A DNA stretch of 64,000 bases from Polynucleobacter sp. CS-Odin-A6 (GTDB taxonomy: Bacteria > Pseudomonadota > Gammaproteobacteria > Burkholderiales > Burkholderiaceae), in assembly GCF_018882095.1 (NCBI RefSeq), contig NZ_JACVPD010000001.1, positions 62,001 to 126,000 of the forward strand, given 5' to 3'. The position numbers and the translations under genes were made by a program. Below, piece after piece: positions 28,210 through 37,122 of this stretch (the first letter of the stretch is position 1; each line of letters starts with the position of its first letter). Below the pieces are notes generated by a model. It did not search any database, was not told the DNA's origin, and was given only the letters and a program-made list of their open reading frames with translations.

Positions 28210-28464
28210 TTATGACTTTTCTAGAGCAGCAACTTTAGCCTCAAGGGCTTCTAACTTCTCTCTAGTCTTTGCCAAGACTTTCGATTGCAGCTCAAACTCA
28301 TCGCGTGTTACTAGATCCATCTTCTGAAAGCCTTGGTTCATCATCGCGCGTACATTCTTTTCAATTTCTTGTGCAGGTGAATTACGAATGGCATCACCAA
28401 CCTTGTTTTGCATATCGCTCGCAATGCGCTGAATTTGTTCTAGGATTTCGCCTGGTTTTTGCAT
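28210..28464 (-). CDS. ubiK: Ubiquinone biosynthesis accessory factor UbiK
   Basis: This 84-residue helical protein of the BMFP/YqiC family shows MQKPGEILEQIQRIASDMQN, a central IEKNVRAMMNQGFQKMDLVTRDEF and the C-terminal coiled coil VLAKTREKLEALEAKVAALE, which mediates trimerisation in relatives. UbiK assists UbiJ in aerobic ubiquinone synthesis. It lies upstream of and divergent to the NtrC-site region and the porin. Confidence 0.9.
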   Translation of the reverse strand: MQKPGEILEQIQRIASDMQNKVGDAIRNSPAQEIEKNVRAMMNQGFQKMDLVTRDEFELQSKVLAKTREKLEALEAKVAALEKS

Positions 28465-28574
28465 GGTGTTGCCCGCCGTTCTGTAGAGAGTTGCTTAAAA
28501 GACACAATAACCATTTTAAGTTGTATAGCCAAAATCATGCAGAAACCGCTAAAAACAGGGGAAATGTACTAAAA

Positions 28575-28614
28575 CGAACTGAAATGGTGCATTAGTAAGC
28601 ACCAAAATCGTGCA
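28575..28614 (+). promoter_or_regulatory. Two NtrC-like binding sites upstream of porin-glnK-amtB
   Basis: CGAACTGAAATGGTGCA (28575-28591) matches the NtrC consensus TGCACTAAAATGGTGCA at 14 of 17 positions. AGCACCAAAATCGTGCA (28598-28614) matches TGCACCAAAATGGTGCA at 15 of 17. Their centres are 23 bp apart, about two helical turns. A weaker third copy lies at 28525-28541. A sigma-54 element is only weakly suggested: TTGG at 28625-28628 followed ten bases later by AC rather than GC. Confidence 0.6.
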
Positions 28615-28722
28615 TATGCATTATTTGGGGGAATTGTGACAAATGCGTGAATCCCTCGCCATTCATGATCACTCCATGCAATAAGCATTTATCCCTTTTT
28701 CATGACCACTTAGGAGTTTTAT

Positions 28723-29619
28723 ATGAAGACGATTCAAAAGACAGCCATCGCTCTAGCGGCTTCCGGTTTATTCGCAACAGCAGCATTTGCACAAACAGCA
28801 CCTGCAGCTGCCCCTGAGGCGCCAGAAGCTAGCCCGATTACTGCAAACGTAACAGTGGTAAACGACTATCGCTACCGTGGTCTCAGTCAGTCAAATTTTA
28901 AGCCAGCGATTCAAGGCGGATTTGATTACGCTCATGAAAGTGGTTTCTATATTGGTAACTGGAACAGCTCAATTAGCTGGATTGGGGATTCCTATGGCGC
29001 AGGTGGTTCGAATAATTATCCGGCAAATAGCTCAAGTAATGTGTCTGCTCCGATTGAAATGGATTTTTACGCGGGCTTCAAGAAGGAATTGATTGGCGAA
29101 GGTTTTGCAACAGATATCGGGTTCTTGCAGTACTACTACCCAACTTCTGGGATTCCTAATTCTGGTGGTAAGGCAGCAAATCCAAATACTAGCGAGGTCT
29201 ACGTTGCTCAAAACTTTACATTTGGCCCGTTAAGTGGATTTGCCAAAGTTTCTTACGCAGTATCAACTTTATTTGGTACCGTAAACTCATCGGGCTCTTA
29301 CTACCCTGACTTGACAGTTAACTATGACACTGGTTTTTATGGCATCACCGCGAACGGACATATTGGTTACCAATATGTTGCTGGAAATCAGCCTACTGTA
29401 AGTACCTTTGTGCCTGCAACTGTTAGTAATAGCACTGTTTATTCATACACCGATTGGAAGCTTGGCCTAACTAAGGATTTTGGAGCTGGTTTATCGGCTG
29501 CTGTAGCTTACGTTGGAACTAATGCAGCAACATACAAGGGAGCTTATGGTTACTACAATCCACAAGGTAAAAACCTTGGACGCTCTGGCGGTTTGATCTC
29601 TTTAACAAAAACTTTCTAA
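28723..29619 (+). CDS. TorF-family putative porin (TIGR02001 type)
   Basis: This 298-residue outer-membrane beta-barrel candidate has a signal peptide (ALAASGLFATAAFAQT), then an Ala/Pro stretch and the family motif NVTVVNDYRYRGLSQSNFKPAIQGG. The remainder alternates aromatic and polar residues as in barrel strands and ends SLTKTF, with a terminal Phe favoured for outer-membrane insertion. A strong AGGAG site precedes the ATG. It directly precedes glnK and amtB and lies behind NtrC-like sites, suggesting a role in uptake of nitrogen compounds. That role is an inference. Confidence 0.87.
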   Translation: MKTIQKTAIALAASGLFATAAFAQTAPAAAPEAPEASPITANVTVVNDYRYRGLSQSNFKPAIQGGFDYAHESGFYIGNWNSSISWIGDSYGAGGSNNYPANSSSNVSAPIEMDFYAGFKKELIGEGFATDIGFLQYYYPTSGIPNSGGKAANPNTSEVYVAQNFTFGPLSGFAKVSYAVSTLFGTVNSSGSYYPDLTVNYDTGFYGITANGHIGYQYVAGNQPTVSTFVPATVSNSTVYSYTDWKLGLTKDFGAGLSAAVAYVGTNAATYKGAYGYYNPQGKNLGRSGGLISLTKTF

Positions 29620-29632
29620 TTCTTTCCTCTGA

Positions 29633-29983
<351 letters not shown>

Positions 29984-29996
29984 AGAGAGGTTCAAA

Positions 29997-31481
29997 ATGT
30001 TAACTTGGATTAAACGACTCGTTGCTGGTGGAGCTATGGCCTTGGCTATTGGTTCTACCGGTTTGATGGTGAGCGCACCAGCTTTTGCTGATGATGCAAA
30101 ACCTGCTGTATCAGCGCCTGCAGCCGCTACAGCTGCTGCTGAGGCACCTGCTGCCGTGCTTTGCTCGGAAAAGTGTAATAAGGCCGATACCGCATGGATG
30201 ATGGTGTGTACAGCTTTAGTGCTTCTGATGACACTGCCTGGTTTGGCTTTGTTCTACGGTGGCTTAACACGTAGCAAAAATATCCTGTCAATCTGCATGC
30301 AATGTTTCATGGTCTTCTCCATGATTACAGTGTTGTGGTCGATTTATGGTTACAGCTTTGCATTCACGGAAGGTGGGGCATTTATTGGTGGCCTAGATCG
30401 TCTGTTCTTGGGTGGTATGAATCCAGAATCAGTTGCAGCAACCTTTAGTAAGGGTGTTGTGATTCCTGAGTATGTATTTATGGCTTTCCAAGCAGTGTTC
30501 GCAACGATCACTTGCTGCTTGATCATCGGTTCTTTTGCTGAGCGCGCTAAGTTTTCTGCAATCTTAGCATTCATGATCATTTGGTTCACATTTAGCTACT
30601 TACCAATCGCTCATATGGTTTGGTTCTGGCCTGGTCCTGATGACATCAAAGATGCTGCATCGCTTGAGGCAATCACTGCTCGTGCTGGTTGGTTATGGCA
30701 GAAAGGTGTTCTCGACTTTGCTGGCGGTACTGTTGTCCATATTAATGCTGCAATGGCAGGTTTGGTTGGTTCATTTGTAATCGGCAAACGCTTGGGTTAC
30801 GGCAAAGAAGCAATGAAGCCACACAACTTAGTTTATGTCATGGCTGGTGCTGCACTTTTGTGGTTCGGTTGGTTTGGTTTCAATGCTGGTTCAGCACTGG
30901 AAGCAAACGGTAGCGCTGCATTGGCTTTCGTAAATACCTATTTAGCAACTGCTGCCGCTGTTTTAGGCTGGTCTGTCGCTGAGTGGATTCTTAAAGGCAA
31001 GCCATCAATGTTGGGTGCTGCTTCAGGTTGCGTAGCTGGTTTAGTAGCTATTACCCCTGCTGCTGGTTTTGCTGGTCCGATGGGTTCCATCATCATTGGC
31101 TTGATTGCTGGTGTAGTTTGCCTTTGGGGTGTTACTGGTCTGAAGAAACTTTTGGGTTCAGATGACAGCTTAGATGTATTCGGTGTGCACGGCGTAGGTG
31201 GTATTACTGGAGCATTATTGACTGGTGTATTCGCTGACCCCGCATTAGGTGGCTCCGGTATTTGGGACTACGTAGCGAATGCAGTTGCTCCTGATTACTC
31301 GATTGCTAGCCAATTATGGATTCAGGCACAAGGCGTAATTACGACTGTAATCTGGTCTGGCGTAGTTTCTTTCATTGCCTTTAAATTGATCGATATGGTG
31401 ATTGGTTTGCGTGTTAAGGAAGATGAAGAGCGCGAAGGCTTGGATATTAGCTCCCATGGTGAGACTGCATACGAGTCTTAA
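29997..31481 (+). CDS. amtB: Ammonium transporter
   Basis: The start is ATG 29997 (GAGAGG upstream), giving 494 residues; longer frames upstream lie inside glnK. A cleavable signal peptide (GLMVSAPAFADDA) and an Ala/Pro-rich linker precede the Amt core. Family motifs include MTLPGLALFYGGLTRSKN, the twin-His pore with VHINAAMAGLVG and FGVHGVGGITGALL, and a cytosolic C-tail that binds GlnK. The gene ends before two consecutive hairpin terminators. Confidence 0.96.
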   Translation: MLTWIKRLVAGGAMALAIGSTGLMVSAPAFADDAKPAVSAPAAATAAAEAPAAVLCSEKCNKADTAWMMVCTALVLLMTLPGLALFYGGLTRSKNILSICMQCFMVFSMITVLWSIYGYSFAFTEGGAFIGGLDRLFLGGMNPESVAATFSKGVVIPEYVFMAFQAVFATITCCLIIGSFAERAKFSAILAFMIIWFTFSYLPIAHMVWFWPGPDDIKDAASLEAITARAGWLWQKGVLDFAGGTVVHINAAMAGLVGSFVIGKRLGYGKEAMKPHNLVYVMAGAALLWFGWFGFNAGSALEANGSAALAFVNTYLATAAAVLGWSVAEWILKGKPSMLGAASGCVAGLVAITPAAGFAGPMGSIIIGLIAGVVCLWGVTGLKKLLGSDDSLDVFGVHGVGGITGALLTGVFADPALGGSGIWDYVANAVAPDYSIASQLWIQAQGVITTVIWSGVVSFIAFKLIDMVIGLRVKEDEEREGLDISSHGETAYES

Positions 31482-31500
31482 TCAGTAGATTTACCCCTCA

Positions 31501-31531
31501 CTGGGTGACTTTTGTTGGTTGCCCAGTTTTT
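31501..31531 (+). terminator. Terminator after amtB (first)
   Basis: A 9-bp stem with two G-T wobbles (CTGGGTGAC against GGTTGCCCAG), 7-base T-rich loop and a five-T tail, starting 20 bases past the amtB stop. Confidence 0.8.
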
Positions 31532-31534
31532 AAG

Positions 31535-31565
31535 CGCGGAATCCTCGGATTCCGCGTCTTTCTTT
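31535..31565 (+). terminator. Terminator after amtB (second)
   Basis: A perfect stem CGCGGAATC/GATTCCGCG with a 4-base loop is followed by TCTTTCTTTC. It lies just behind the first terminator and 10 bases before the gshA promoter box, insulating the two operons. Confidence 0.75.
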
Positions 31566-31575
31566 CAAAAAATCT

Positions 31576-31590
31576 TACAATGGTGAGATG
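31576..31590 (+). promoter_or_regulatory. Predicted leaderless promoter of gshA
   Basis: TACAAT (31576-31581), six bases, then the gshA ATG at 31588. Position after two terminators supports it as the start of a new transcript. No good -35 hexamer is evident. Confidence 0.5.
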
Positions 31591-32886
31591 GTTCCACATC
31601 TCATCACAGCCCTTAGTGGCCCTCTGCTCGATCTCGAGTCAAAGGTATTAGAAGCAACCCCAACGATTGAGCGCTGGTTCAGGCTCGAATGGCAGGAACA
31701 CACTCCGCCGTTCTACTGCTCAGTTGATTTACGTAATTCAGGCTTTAAGCTGGCCCCGGTTGATACCAATCTCTTTCCGGGAGGCTTTAATAATCTAGCC
31801 CCTCAGATGTTGCCTTTAGCAGTTCAGGCTGCCATGGCGGCGATTGAGAAGATTTGTCCCGAAGCAAAAAATTTACTGTTGATACCAGAGCGACATACTC
31901 GCAATACTTTCTATTTGCAGAACATTGCGCGCTTGTCCTCCATCTTGCGTCAAGCAGGACTCAATGTGCGCTTAGGCACTCTGTCTGATGAAATTAAAAA
32001 GCCCACTTGGATTGATTTGCCAGACGGCAATCGTCTTTTGATGGAGCCGCTGTCACGTCTTGGGCTCAAGAAGCAGCGCTTAGGATTAAAAGATTTTGAT
32101 CCATGCTCTATTTTGCTGAACAATGATTTGTCGGCTGGCATTCCTCCCATTTTGGAAAACTTACACGAGCAATATCTTTTACCAGGCTTGCATGCAGGAT
32201 GGCATGTCCGTCGCAAATCCAATCATTTTGCAGCCTATGACGAAGTGGCAAAGAAGTTTGCCAAAGTAGTTGATATTGATCCATGGATGATCAACCCTTA
32301 TTTTGCGAGTTGCTCTAATGTCAATTTCCATGAGCGCATCGGTGAAGAAGAGTTGCAAGCATCTGTCGAGAAAGTCCTCAAAAAGACCGCCAAGAAATAC
32401 CGTGAGTACGGCATTAAAGAAAAGCCTTATGTCGTTGTGAAAGCAGATGCTGGGACTTATGGCATGGGCATCATGGTGGTGAATGATCCTGCTCAACTTA
32501 AAGGCCTAAATCGTAAAGATCGCAATAAGATGAGTGTGGTTAAAGAAGGTCTTGAGGTAAGCGATGTATTAATTCAGGAGGGTGTCTATACCTTCGAGAA
32601 GGTTAACGAAGCTGTTGCTGAGCCGGTGGTATACATGATTGATCGCTATGTCATCGGTGGCTTCTATCGAGTGCATACAGATCGGGGTCCTGATGAGAAT
32701 CTGAATGCGCCAGGCATGCACTTTGTGCCTTTGGCATTTGAGCAAAACTCCATACCAGACATGGGCGCTAAGCCTGGTAGTGCGCCACCGAATCGGTTCT
32801 ATCTCTATGGCGTGGTAGCACGATTGGCTTTGTTAGCATCCTCCTTAGAGTTAGAACGCTCTGATCCTAATGCCGAAGTAGCTTAA
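31588..32886 (+). CDS. gshA: Glutamate--cysteine ligase (proteobacterial GshA type)
   Basis: This 432-residue enzyme makes gamma-glutamylcysteine, the first step to glutathione. It belongs to the family found in beta- and some gamma-proteobacteria that is unrelated in length to the E. coli 518-residue enzyme. Visible segments are FYCSVDLRNSGFKLAPVDTNL, FPGGFNNLA, YVVVKADAGTYGMGIMVV (ATP-grasp-like lysine and loop) and the late GGFYRVHTDRGPDENLNAPG. gshB follows 27 bp later. Confidence 0.93.
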   Translation: MVPHLITALSGPLLDLESKVLEATPTIERWFRLEWQEHTPPFYCSVDLRNSGFKLAPVDTNLFPGGFNNLAPQMLPLAVQAAMAAIEKICPEAKNLLLIPERHTRNTFYLQNIARLSSILRQAGLNVRLGTLSDEIKKPTWIDLPDGNRLLMEPLSRLGLKKQRLGLKDFDPCSILLNNDLSAGIPPILENLHEQYLLPGLHAGWHVRRKSNHFAAYDEVAKKFAKVVDIDPWMINPYFASCSNVNFHERIGEEELQASVEKVLKKTAKKYREYGIKEKPYVVVKADAGTYGMGIMVVNDPAQLKGLNRKDRNKMSVVKEGLEVSDVLIQEGVYTFEKVNEAVAEPVVYMIDRYVIGGFYRVHTDRGPDENLNAPGMHFVPLAFEQNSIPDMGAKPGSAPPNRFYLYGVVARLALLASSLELERSDPNAEVA

Positions 32887-32913
32887 TTTACTTTCTTATA
32901 TTCAGACACCAAG

Positions 32914-33855
32914 ATGGATCTCCTTTTTATTGCTGACCCATTGGAATCTTTCAAGATTAGTAAGGATTCCACTTTAGCAATGATGCGTGTAGCACAGGCG
33001 GCTGGTCATCAGCTTTGGTTTTGTCAAAGCCGCAATGTCCTCTGGGGAGATGGTTTAGTAAAAGCTGATTGCCAAGCGCTTGCTATTAAGCCAAGTGATT
33101 CAGCTTGGTTTGAGTTGGGCGATATAGAGAGCCGCCCTTTAAATACCTTCAATGTAGTCTTGATGCGTACCGATCCGCCATTTGATATCGAATATCTCAA
33201 TACCACTTGGTTGTTATCTGCTGCAGCTCGACAAGGCGCAAAGGTATTGAATAATCCCACGGCTATTCGTGATCACTCTGAGAAGATCTCCATTGCAGAA
33301 TTTCCTGAGCTAATTCCACCAACCTTAATCACGCGTGAACTAAGTGCCATTAAAGCATTTCATTGCGAGCATCAAGACATTGTGATTAAGCCTTTGGACG
33401 GCATGGGTGGGATGGGCGTATTTCGGGTTGGCTCAGATGGCTTAAATCTCGCTAGCATTGTCGAGACCTTGGGTGAGAATGGTGTCCGTACTTTAATGGT
33501 GCAACGATTCTTGCCAGAAATTATTCAAGGCGATAAACGGGTTCTTCTGATTGGCGGTGAGGTAGTACCATTTGCATTGGCCCGCATTCCCCAAGGCAGT
33601 GAAATCCGAGGAAACTTAGCGGCTGGTGGCAAGGGTGTTGCAATGCCATTGACAGAGGCTGAGATGAAGATTGCAGTTCGCCTCGCCCCAGTTTTGAATG
33701 AGCGTGGTTTGTTCTTGGTAGGATTGGACTTAATTGGTGCTTACCTTACAGAAATTAATGTGACTAGCCCGACCTGTTTTGTAGAAATTACTGAGCAGAG
33801 TGGATTTGATGTCTCCCAGTTTTGGTTAACAGCGCTCGAAAAGGAATTGACATAA
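32914..33855 (+). CDS. gshB: Glutathione synthetase
   Basis: This 313-residue ATP-grasp enzyme adds glycine to gamma-glutamylcysteine. The N-terminus MDLLFIADPLESFKISKDST and RTDPPFDIEYLNTTWLL are typical, followed by VIKPLDGMGGMGVFRV (ATP lid) and EINVTSPTCFVEI (metal and substrate site). It is the second glutathione gene, immediately before the PTS genes. Confidence 0.97.
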   Translation: MDLLFIADPLESFKISKDSTLAMMRVAQAAGHQLWFCQSRNVLWGDGLVKADCQALAIKPSDSAWFELGDIESRPLNTFNVVLMRTDPPFDIEYLNTTWLLSAAARQGAKVLNNPTAIRDHSEKISIAEFPELIPPTLITRELSAIKAFHCEHQDIVIKPLDGMGGMGVFRVGSDGLNLASIVETLGENGVRTLMVQRFLPEIIQGDKRVLLIGGEVVPFALARIPQGSEIRGNLAAGGKGVAMPLTEAEMKIAVRLAPVLNERGLFLVGLDLIGAYLTEINVTSPTCFVEITEQSGFDVSQFWLTALEKELT

Positions 33856-33857
33856 AG

Positions 33858-34292
33858 ATGGTAGGAATCGTAATTGTGGCCCACACCCCAGTGGCAAGCG
33901 CGATGCTTGGTTTTGCTGAGCATGCTTTTGGTGTGTTGCCTGAGGGTGTGAGAGCGGTAGATATTCCGCCCTATGAAGATACCAAAGTGAGTTTTGATCG
34001 GGTTGTAAAGGCAGCTTATGGAGTGAATACGGGCCACGGTCTTTTGATCCTGACTGATGTGATGGGCGCAACTCCAGCTAATGTAGCCTCTAAGCTAGAA
34101 GCCTTAGGGCCATTGTCGGGTCTTGATACACCCATCATTGTGTTGGCTGGGTTGAATTTGCCAATGCTCATGCGCTGTATCTCCCATCGCGAAGAGGATT
34201 TAGAAGGCTTAGCTCACAAAGCGCTTCAGGGCGGCCAAAACGGAATTTTACGATTAGGCTCTAAAACCTCGCAAGAAACAACTGAGAAATAA
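33858..34292 (+). CDS. PTS EIIA component, mannose family
   Basis: The start ATG 33858 lies 2 bp after gshB; the longer frame from 33822 would run inside gshB. The 144-residue product has the phosphorylatable His9 in VGIVIVAHTPVASAM and the ILTDVMGATPANVA segment of EIIA-Man. No IIB, IIC or IID genes follow, so it is probably regulatory rather than a sugar transporter part. Confidence 0.92.
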   Translation: MVGIVIVAHTPVASAMLGFAEHAFGVLPEGVRAVDIPPYEDTKVSFDRVVKAAYGVNTGHGLLILTDVMGATPANVASKLEALGPLSGLDTPIIVLAGLNLPMLMRCISHREEDLEGLAHKALQGGQNGILRLGSKTSQETTEK

Positions 34293-34300
34293 GGTGGACT

Positions 34301-34570
34301 ATGCCGGTTGCTGAAATAGAAATTATTAATAAGCTGGGGTTGCATGCGCGTGCATCTGCCAAATTGTCACAACTGGCTGCTGAGTTTCCTTGTGAAATTC
34401 TACTATCGCGTAACGGCCGTCAAATTAATGCTAAAAGTATTATGGGTGTGATGATGCTGGCTGCCGGTATCGGTAGTACGGTGACATTGGAGACGATAGG
34501 CGAAAAAGCGGATGAAGCGATGAGTGCTTTAACAGCGCTAATTAATAACCGATTTGGCGAAGGCGAATAA
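34301..34570 (+). CDS. ptsH: Phosphocarrier protein HPr
   Basis: This 89-residue carrier has catalytic His15 in NKLGLHARASAKL and Ser46 in NAKSIMGVMMLA, the site used by HPr kinase in bacteria that have one. It sits between the EIIA and EI genes with 8- and 2-bp gaps, so the three proteins would be made together. Confidence 0.96.
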   Translation: MPVAEIEIINKLGLHARASAKLSQLAAEFPCEILLSRNGRQINAKSIMGVMMLAAGIGSTVTLETIGEKADEAMSALTALINNRFGEGE

Positions 34571-34572
34571 GG

Positions 34573-36324
34573 ATGACTTTTGCTTTACACGGAACACCAG
34601 TCTCCAATGGTATTGCCATTGGCAAGGCGGTACTGATTTCGCGTGCAGCATTAGAGGTTAGCCATTACTTAATTGAAGTTGGTAAAGAAGAGGCTGAGTC
34701 TCAAAAGTTATTAGATGCTTTTGAACAGGTACGTCTTGAACTGGCACAGCTACGAAAAGGTTTGCCCAAGGACGCGCCTCAAGAAATGGCGGCGTTTTTG
34801 GATGTTCATGGCATGATTTTGTCGGATCCTGCTTTGACTGAGAAGCCGCTCACTCTCATCCGAACCCAGCGTTTAAATGCTGCTTGGGCTTTGACTACAG
34901 AGCTCAATGACCTCTTGGAGCAGTTCGCAGAAATTGAAGATGCTTATCTTAAAGAGCGGGCAAACGATATTCGACAGGTTGCGGAGCGAGTACTCAAGGC
35001 GCTCAATGCTCAGAAAAAAGACGCCTTAAGTGATTCAGATCTATTGTCGCCTAGTGATGTTGGAGTAGACGCCATTATTGTGGCGCATGATATTGCTCCG
35101 CATGACATGTTGCGCTTTAAAGAACATGCCTTTACCGGCTTTGTGACTGACTTAGGTGGCAAGACTTCTCATACTGCTATTGTTGCGCGCAGTATGGAGA
35201 TACCTGCAGTAGTGGGTGTGCGGCATGCCAGCGAAATGATTCGTCATGGCGATTGGTTGGTGATTGATGGTAAACAGGGTGTCGTTGTAGTAGCTCCTGA
35301 CGATCAATTGCTTGCCGAATACCGCCTCTTACAAGCGCAGGATATCCAGGAGACTCGCAAGTTACAAGAGCTTAAATACTCTCCTACTGCTACAGTGGAT
35401 CATGTTTCGATTGAGTTATTAGCGAATATTGAATTACCGGAGGATGCAACTCAAGCTGTTGAATTAGGCGCAATTGGCGTCGGCTTATTTCGCTCAGAAT
35501 TTTTATTTATGGACCGCAAGCAAGCGCTTCCAGATGAAGAGCAACAATATCAAGAATATCGTCGGGTAGTAGATTTGATGCAGGGCTTGCCAGTCAACAT
35601 CCGTACTATCGATGTCGGGGCTGATAAGGCTCTGGGTGCAGGCTCTGATTTATCCGAGACAGGTACCTCACCTTTAGGTTTGCGTGCTATTCGATGGTCA
35701 TTGACCGAGCCTGAAATTTTCTTGACACAATTGCGGGCCATCTTAAGAGCTTCAGCACATGGTCAGGCGCGCATCATGATTCCAATGCTGGCGCATGTTA
35801 AAGAGATTGATGAAACATTACGTCTCATTGAAAAAGCAAAGCAGCAATTACATCAGCGCGGGTTAGCATTTAATCCCGATATTCAGGTGGGCGCGATGAT
35901 TGAGATTCCGGCGGCTGCTTTGGTATTGCCCTTGTTTATTAATCGATTTGATTTTTTATCGATTGGTACGAATGATTTGATTCAGTACACTTTGGCAATC
36001 GATCGGGCGGATCATGCGGTTGCCCATCTTTATGATCCCTTCCATCCGGCGATTCTGAATTTGCTTTTTAGCATTATTGATCAGGCCAAGCGCGCCAATA
36101 TTCCTGTAGCGGTCTGTGGAGAGATGGCTGGAGATCCTTCAATGACCAAGTTGCTATTGGGCTTGGGTTTGACTGATTTCTCAATGCACTTCAGTCAACT
36201 GCTATTAGTCAAGCGCGAGATTTTGAAGGCAGACGTAGGCTTACTGAAATCTCGTATTGCTGCCGTATTGCAGGCAATTGAGCCAGAAGATCAGGCTAAG
36301 GCACTTCACAAACTGCTGTCCTAA
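34573..36324 (+). CDS. ptsI: PTS enzyme I (phosphoenolpyruvate--protein phosphotransferase)
   Basis: This 583-residue enzyme passes phosphate from PEP to HPr. It has the N-terminal helical HPr-binding domain, the active-site His in LGGKTSHTAIVARSMEIPAVVG (~residue 200) and the PEP-binding TIM barrel with NIRTIDVGADKAL and SIGTNDLIQYTLA, with the late catalytic Cys in VAVCGEMAGDP. It ends a five-gene run starting at gshA. Confidence 0.97.
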   Translation: MTFALHGTPVSNGIAIGKAVLISRAALEVSHYLIEVGKEEAESQKLLDAFEQVRLELAQLRKGLPKDAPQEMAAFLDVHGMILSDPALTEKPLTLIRTQRLNAAWALTTELNDLLEQFAEIEDAYLKERANDIRQVAERVLKALNAQKKDALSDSDLLSPSDVGVDAIIVAHDIAPHDMLRFKEHAFTGFVTDLGGKTSHTAIVARSMEIPAVVGVRHASEMIRHGDWLVIDGKQGVVVVAPDDQLLAEYRLLQAQDIQETRKLQELKYSPTATVDHVSIELLANIELPEDATQAVELGAIGVGLFRSEFLFMDRKQALPDEEQQYQEYRRVVDLMQGLPVNIRTIDVGADKALGAGSDLSETGTSPLGLRAIRWSLTEPEIFLTQLRAILRASAHGQARIMIPMLAHVKEIDETLRLIEKAKQQLHQRGLAFNPDIQVGAMIEIPAAALVLPLFINRFDFLSIGTNDLIQYTLAIDRADHAVAHLYDPFHPAILNLLFSIIDQAKRANIPVAVCGEMAGDPSMTKLLLGLGLTDFSMHFSQLLLVKREILKADVGLLKSRIAAVLQAIEPEDQAKALHKLLS

Positions 36325-36342
36325 TCAATTCTGAGCCTAGGC

Positions 36343-37095
36343 TTACTGGGGTTGCCCACAAACTGCACACTCTGGGTTTCTGGAAATACGAATCTCATTA
36401 ATTTGGGTGTTGAGCGCATTCCAAAGCAGCATTCTTCCCACTAATGGCTGGCCAAAGCCAATCAATACTTGTAATGCTTGCGCTGCTTGCATGGCACCAA
36501 TAATGCCTACTAGAGGGGAAAAAATACCCATGCTGGCACAGCTGACTTCCTCGAATTGCTCTTTTGGAGAAAAAAGACAGGCATAGCAGGGCGATACTGG
36601 ATTACGAAAATCAAAGACGCTTAATTGACCATCAAACTTCAGTGCCGATCCAGAAACTAAGGGAACTTGATGCCTAAAGCAAGCGGCATTAATCAGGTGG
36701 CGGGTAGCAAAGTTGTCCGTGCAATCCAATACGATATCCACTGTTGGGAGAAGCTTATTCAATAAATCCTCTGATGCCATTGCTTCAATCGCATCGATCT
36801 GCAGGGCTGGGTTGATACTTTGTAAAAACTGCCTGCCAGATTCCACCTTACTCTGCCCAAGAGAATCTTGGGAGTGCATGATTTGTCGTTGTAGATTCGT
36901 AAGTTCTACTTTGTCGTGATCTACCAGTGTAATTTTTCCTACGCCTGCAGCTGCTAAATAGGGTGTGGCCGCACTACCTAAACCGCCAGCTCCAATAACG
37001 AGAACATGCGAGCCAAGTAATTTTTCTTGGCCGGCGACATCAATTTCCTCGAGTAGTAAATGTCGTGAGTAGCGCAGTAGCTGCTCATCATTCAT
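36343..37095 (-). CDS. moeB: HesA/MoeB/ThiF-family sulfur-carrier adenylyltransferase
   Basis: This 250-residue E1-like enzyme activates the C-terminal glycine of a ubiquitin-like sulfur carrier (MoaD or ThiS). The ATP loop VIGAGGLGSAATPYLAAAGVG, NLQRQIMHSQDSLGQSKVES and zinc Cys pairs CYAC and CAVCGQ are present, and Cys in SCASMGIFSPLVG takes the usual active-site position. It cannot be separated into molybdopterin or thiamine roles by sequence alone. The gene ends 18 bp from ptsI, convergent. Confidence 0.9.
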   Translation of the reverse strand: MNDEQLLRYSRHLLLEEIDVAGQEKLLGSHVLVIGAGGLGSAATPYLAAAGVGKITLVDHDKVELTNLQRQIMHSQDSLGQSKVESGRQFLQSINPALQIDAIEAMASEDLLNKLLPTVDIVLDCTDNFATRHLINAACFRHQVPLVSGSALKFDGQLSVFDFRNPVSPCYACLFSPKEQFEEVSCASMGIFSPLVGIIGAMQAAQALQVLIGFGQPLVGRMLLWNALNTQINEIRISRNPECAVCGQPQ

Positions 37096-37122
37096 GTGCG
37101 TGCACCCAGCGTTGGTTAAAAC

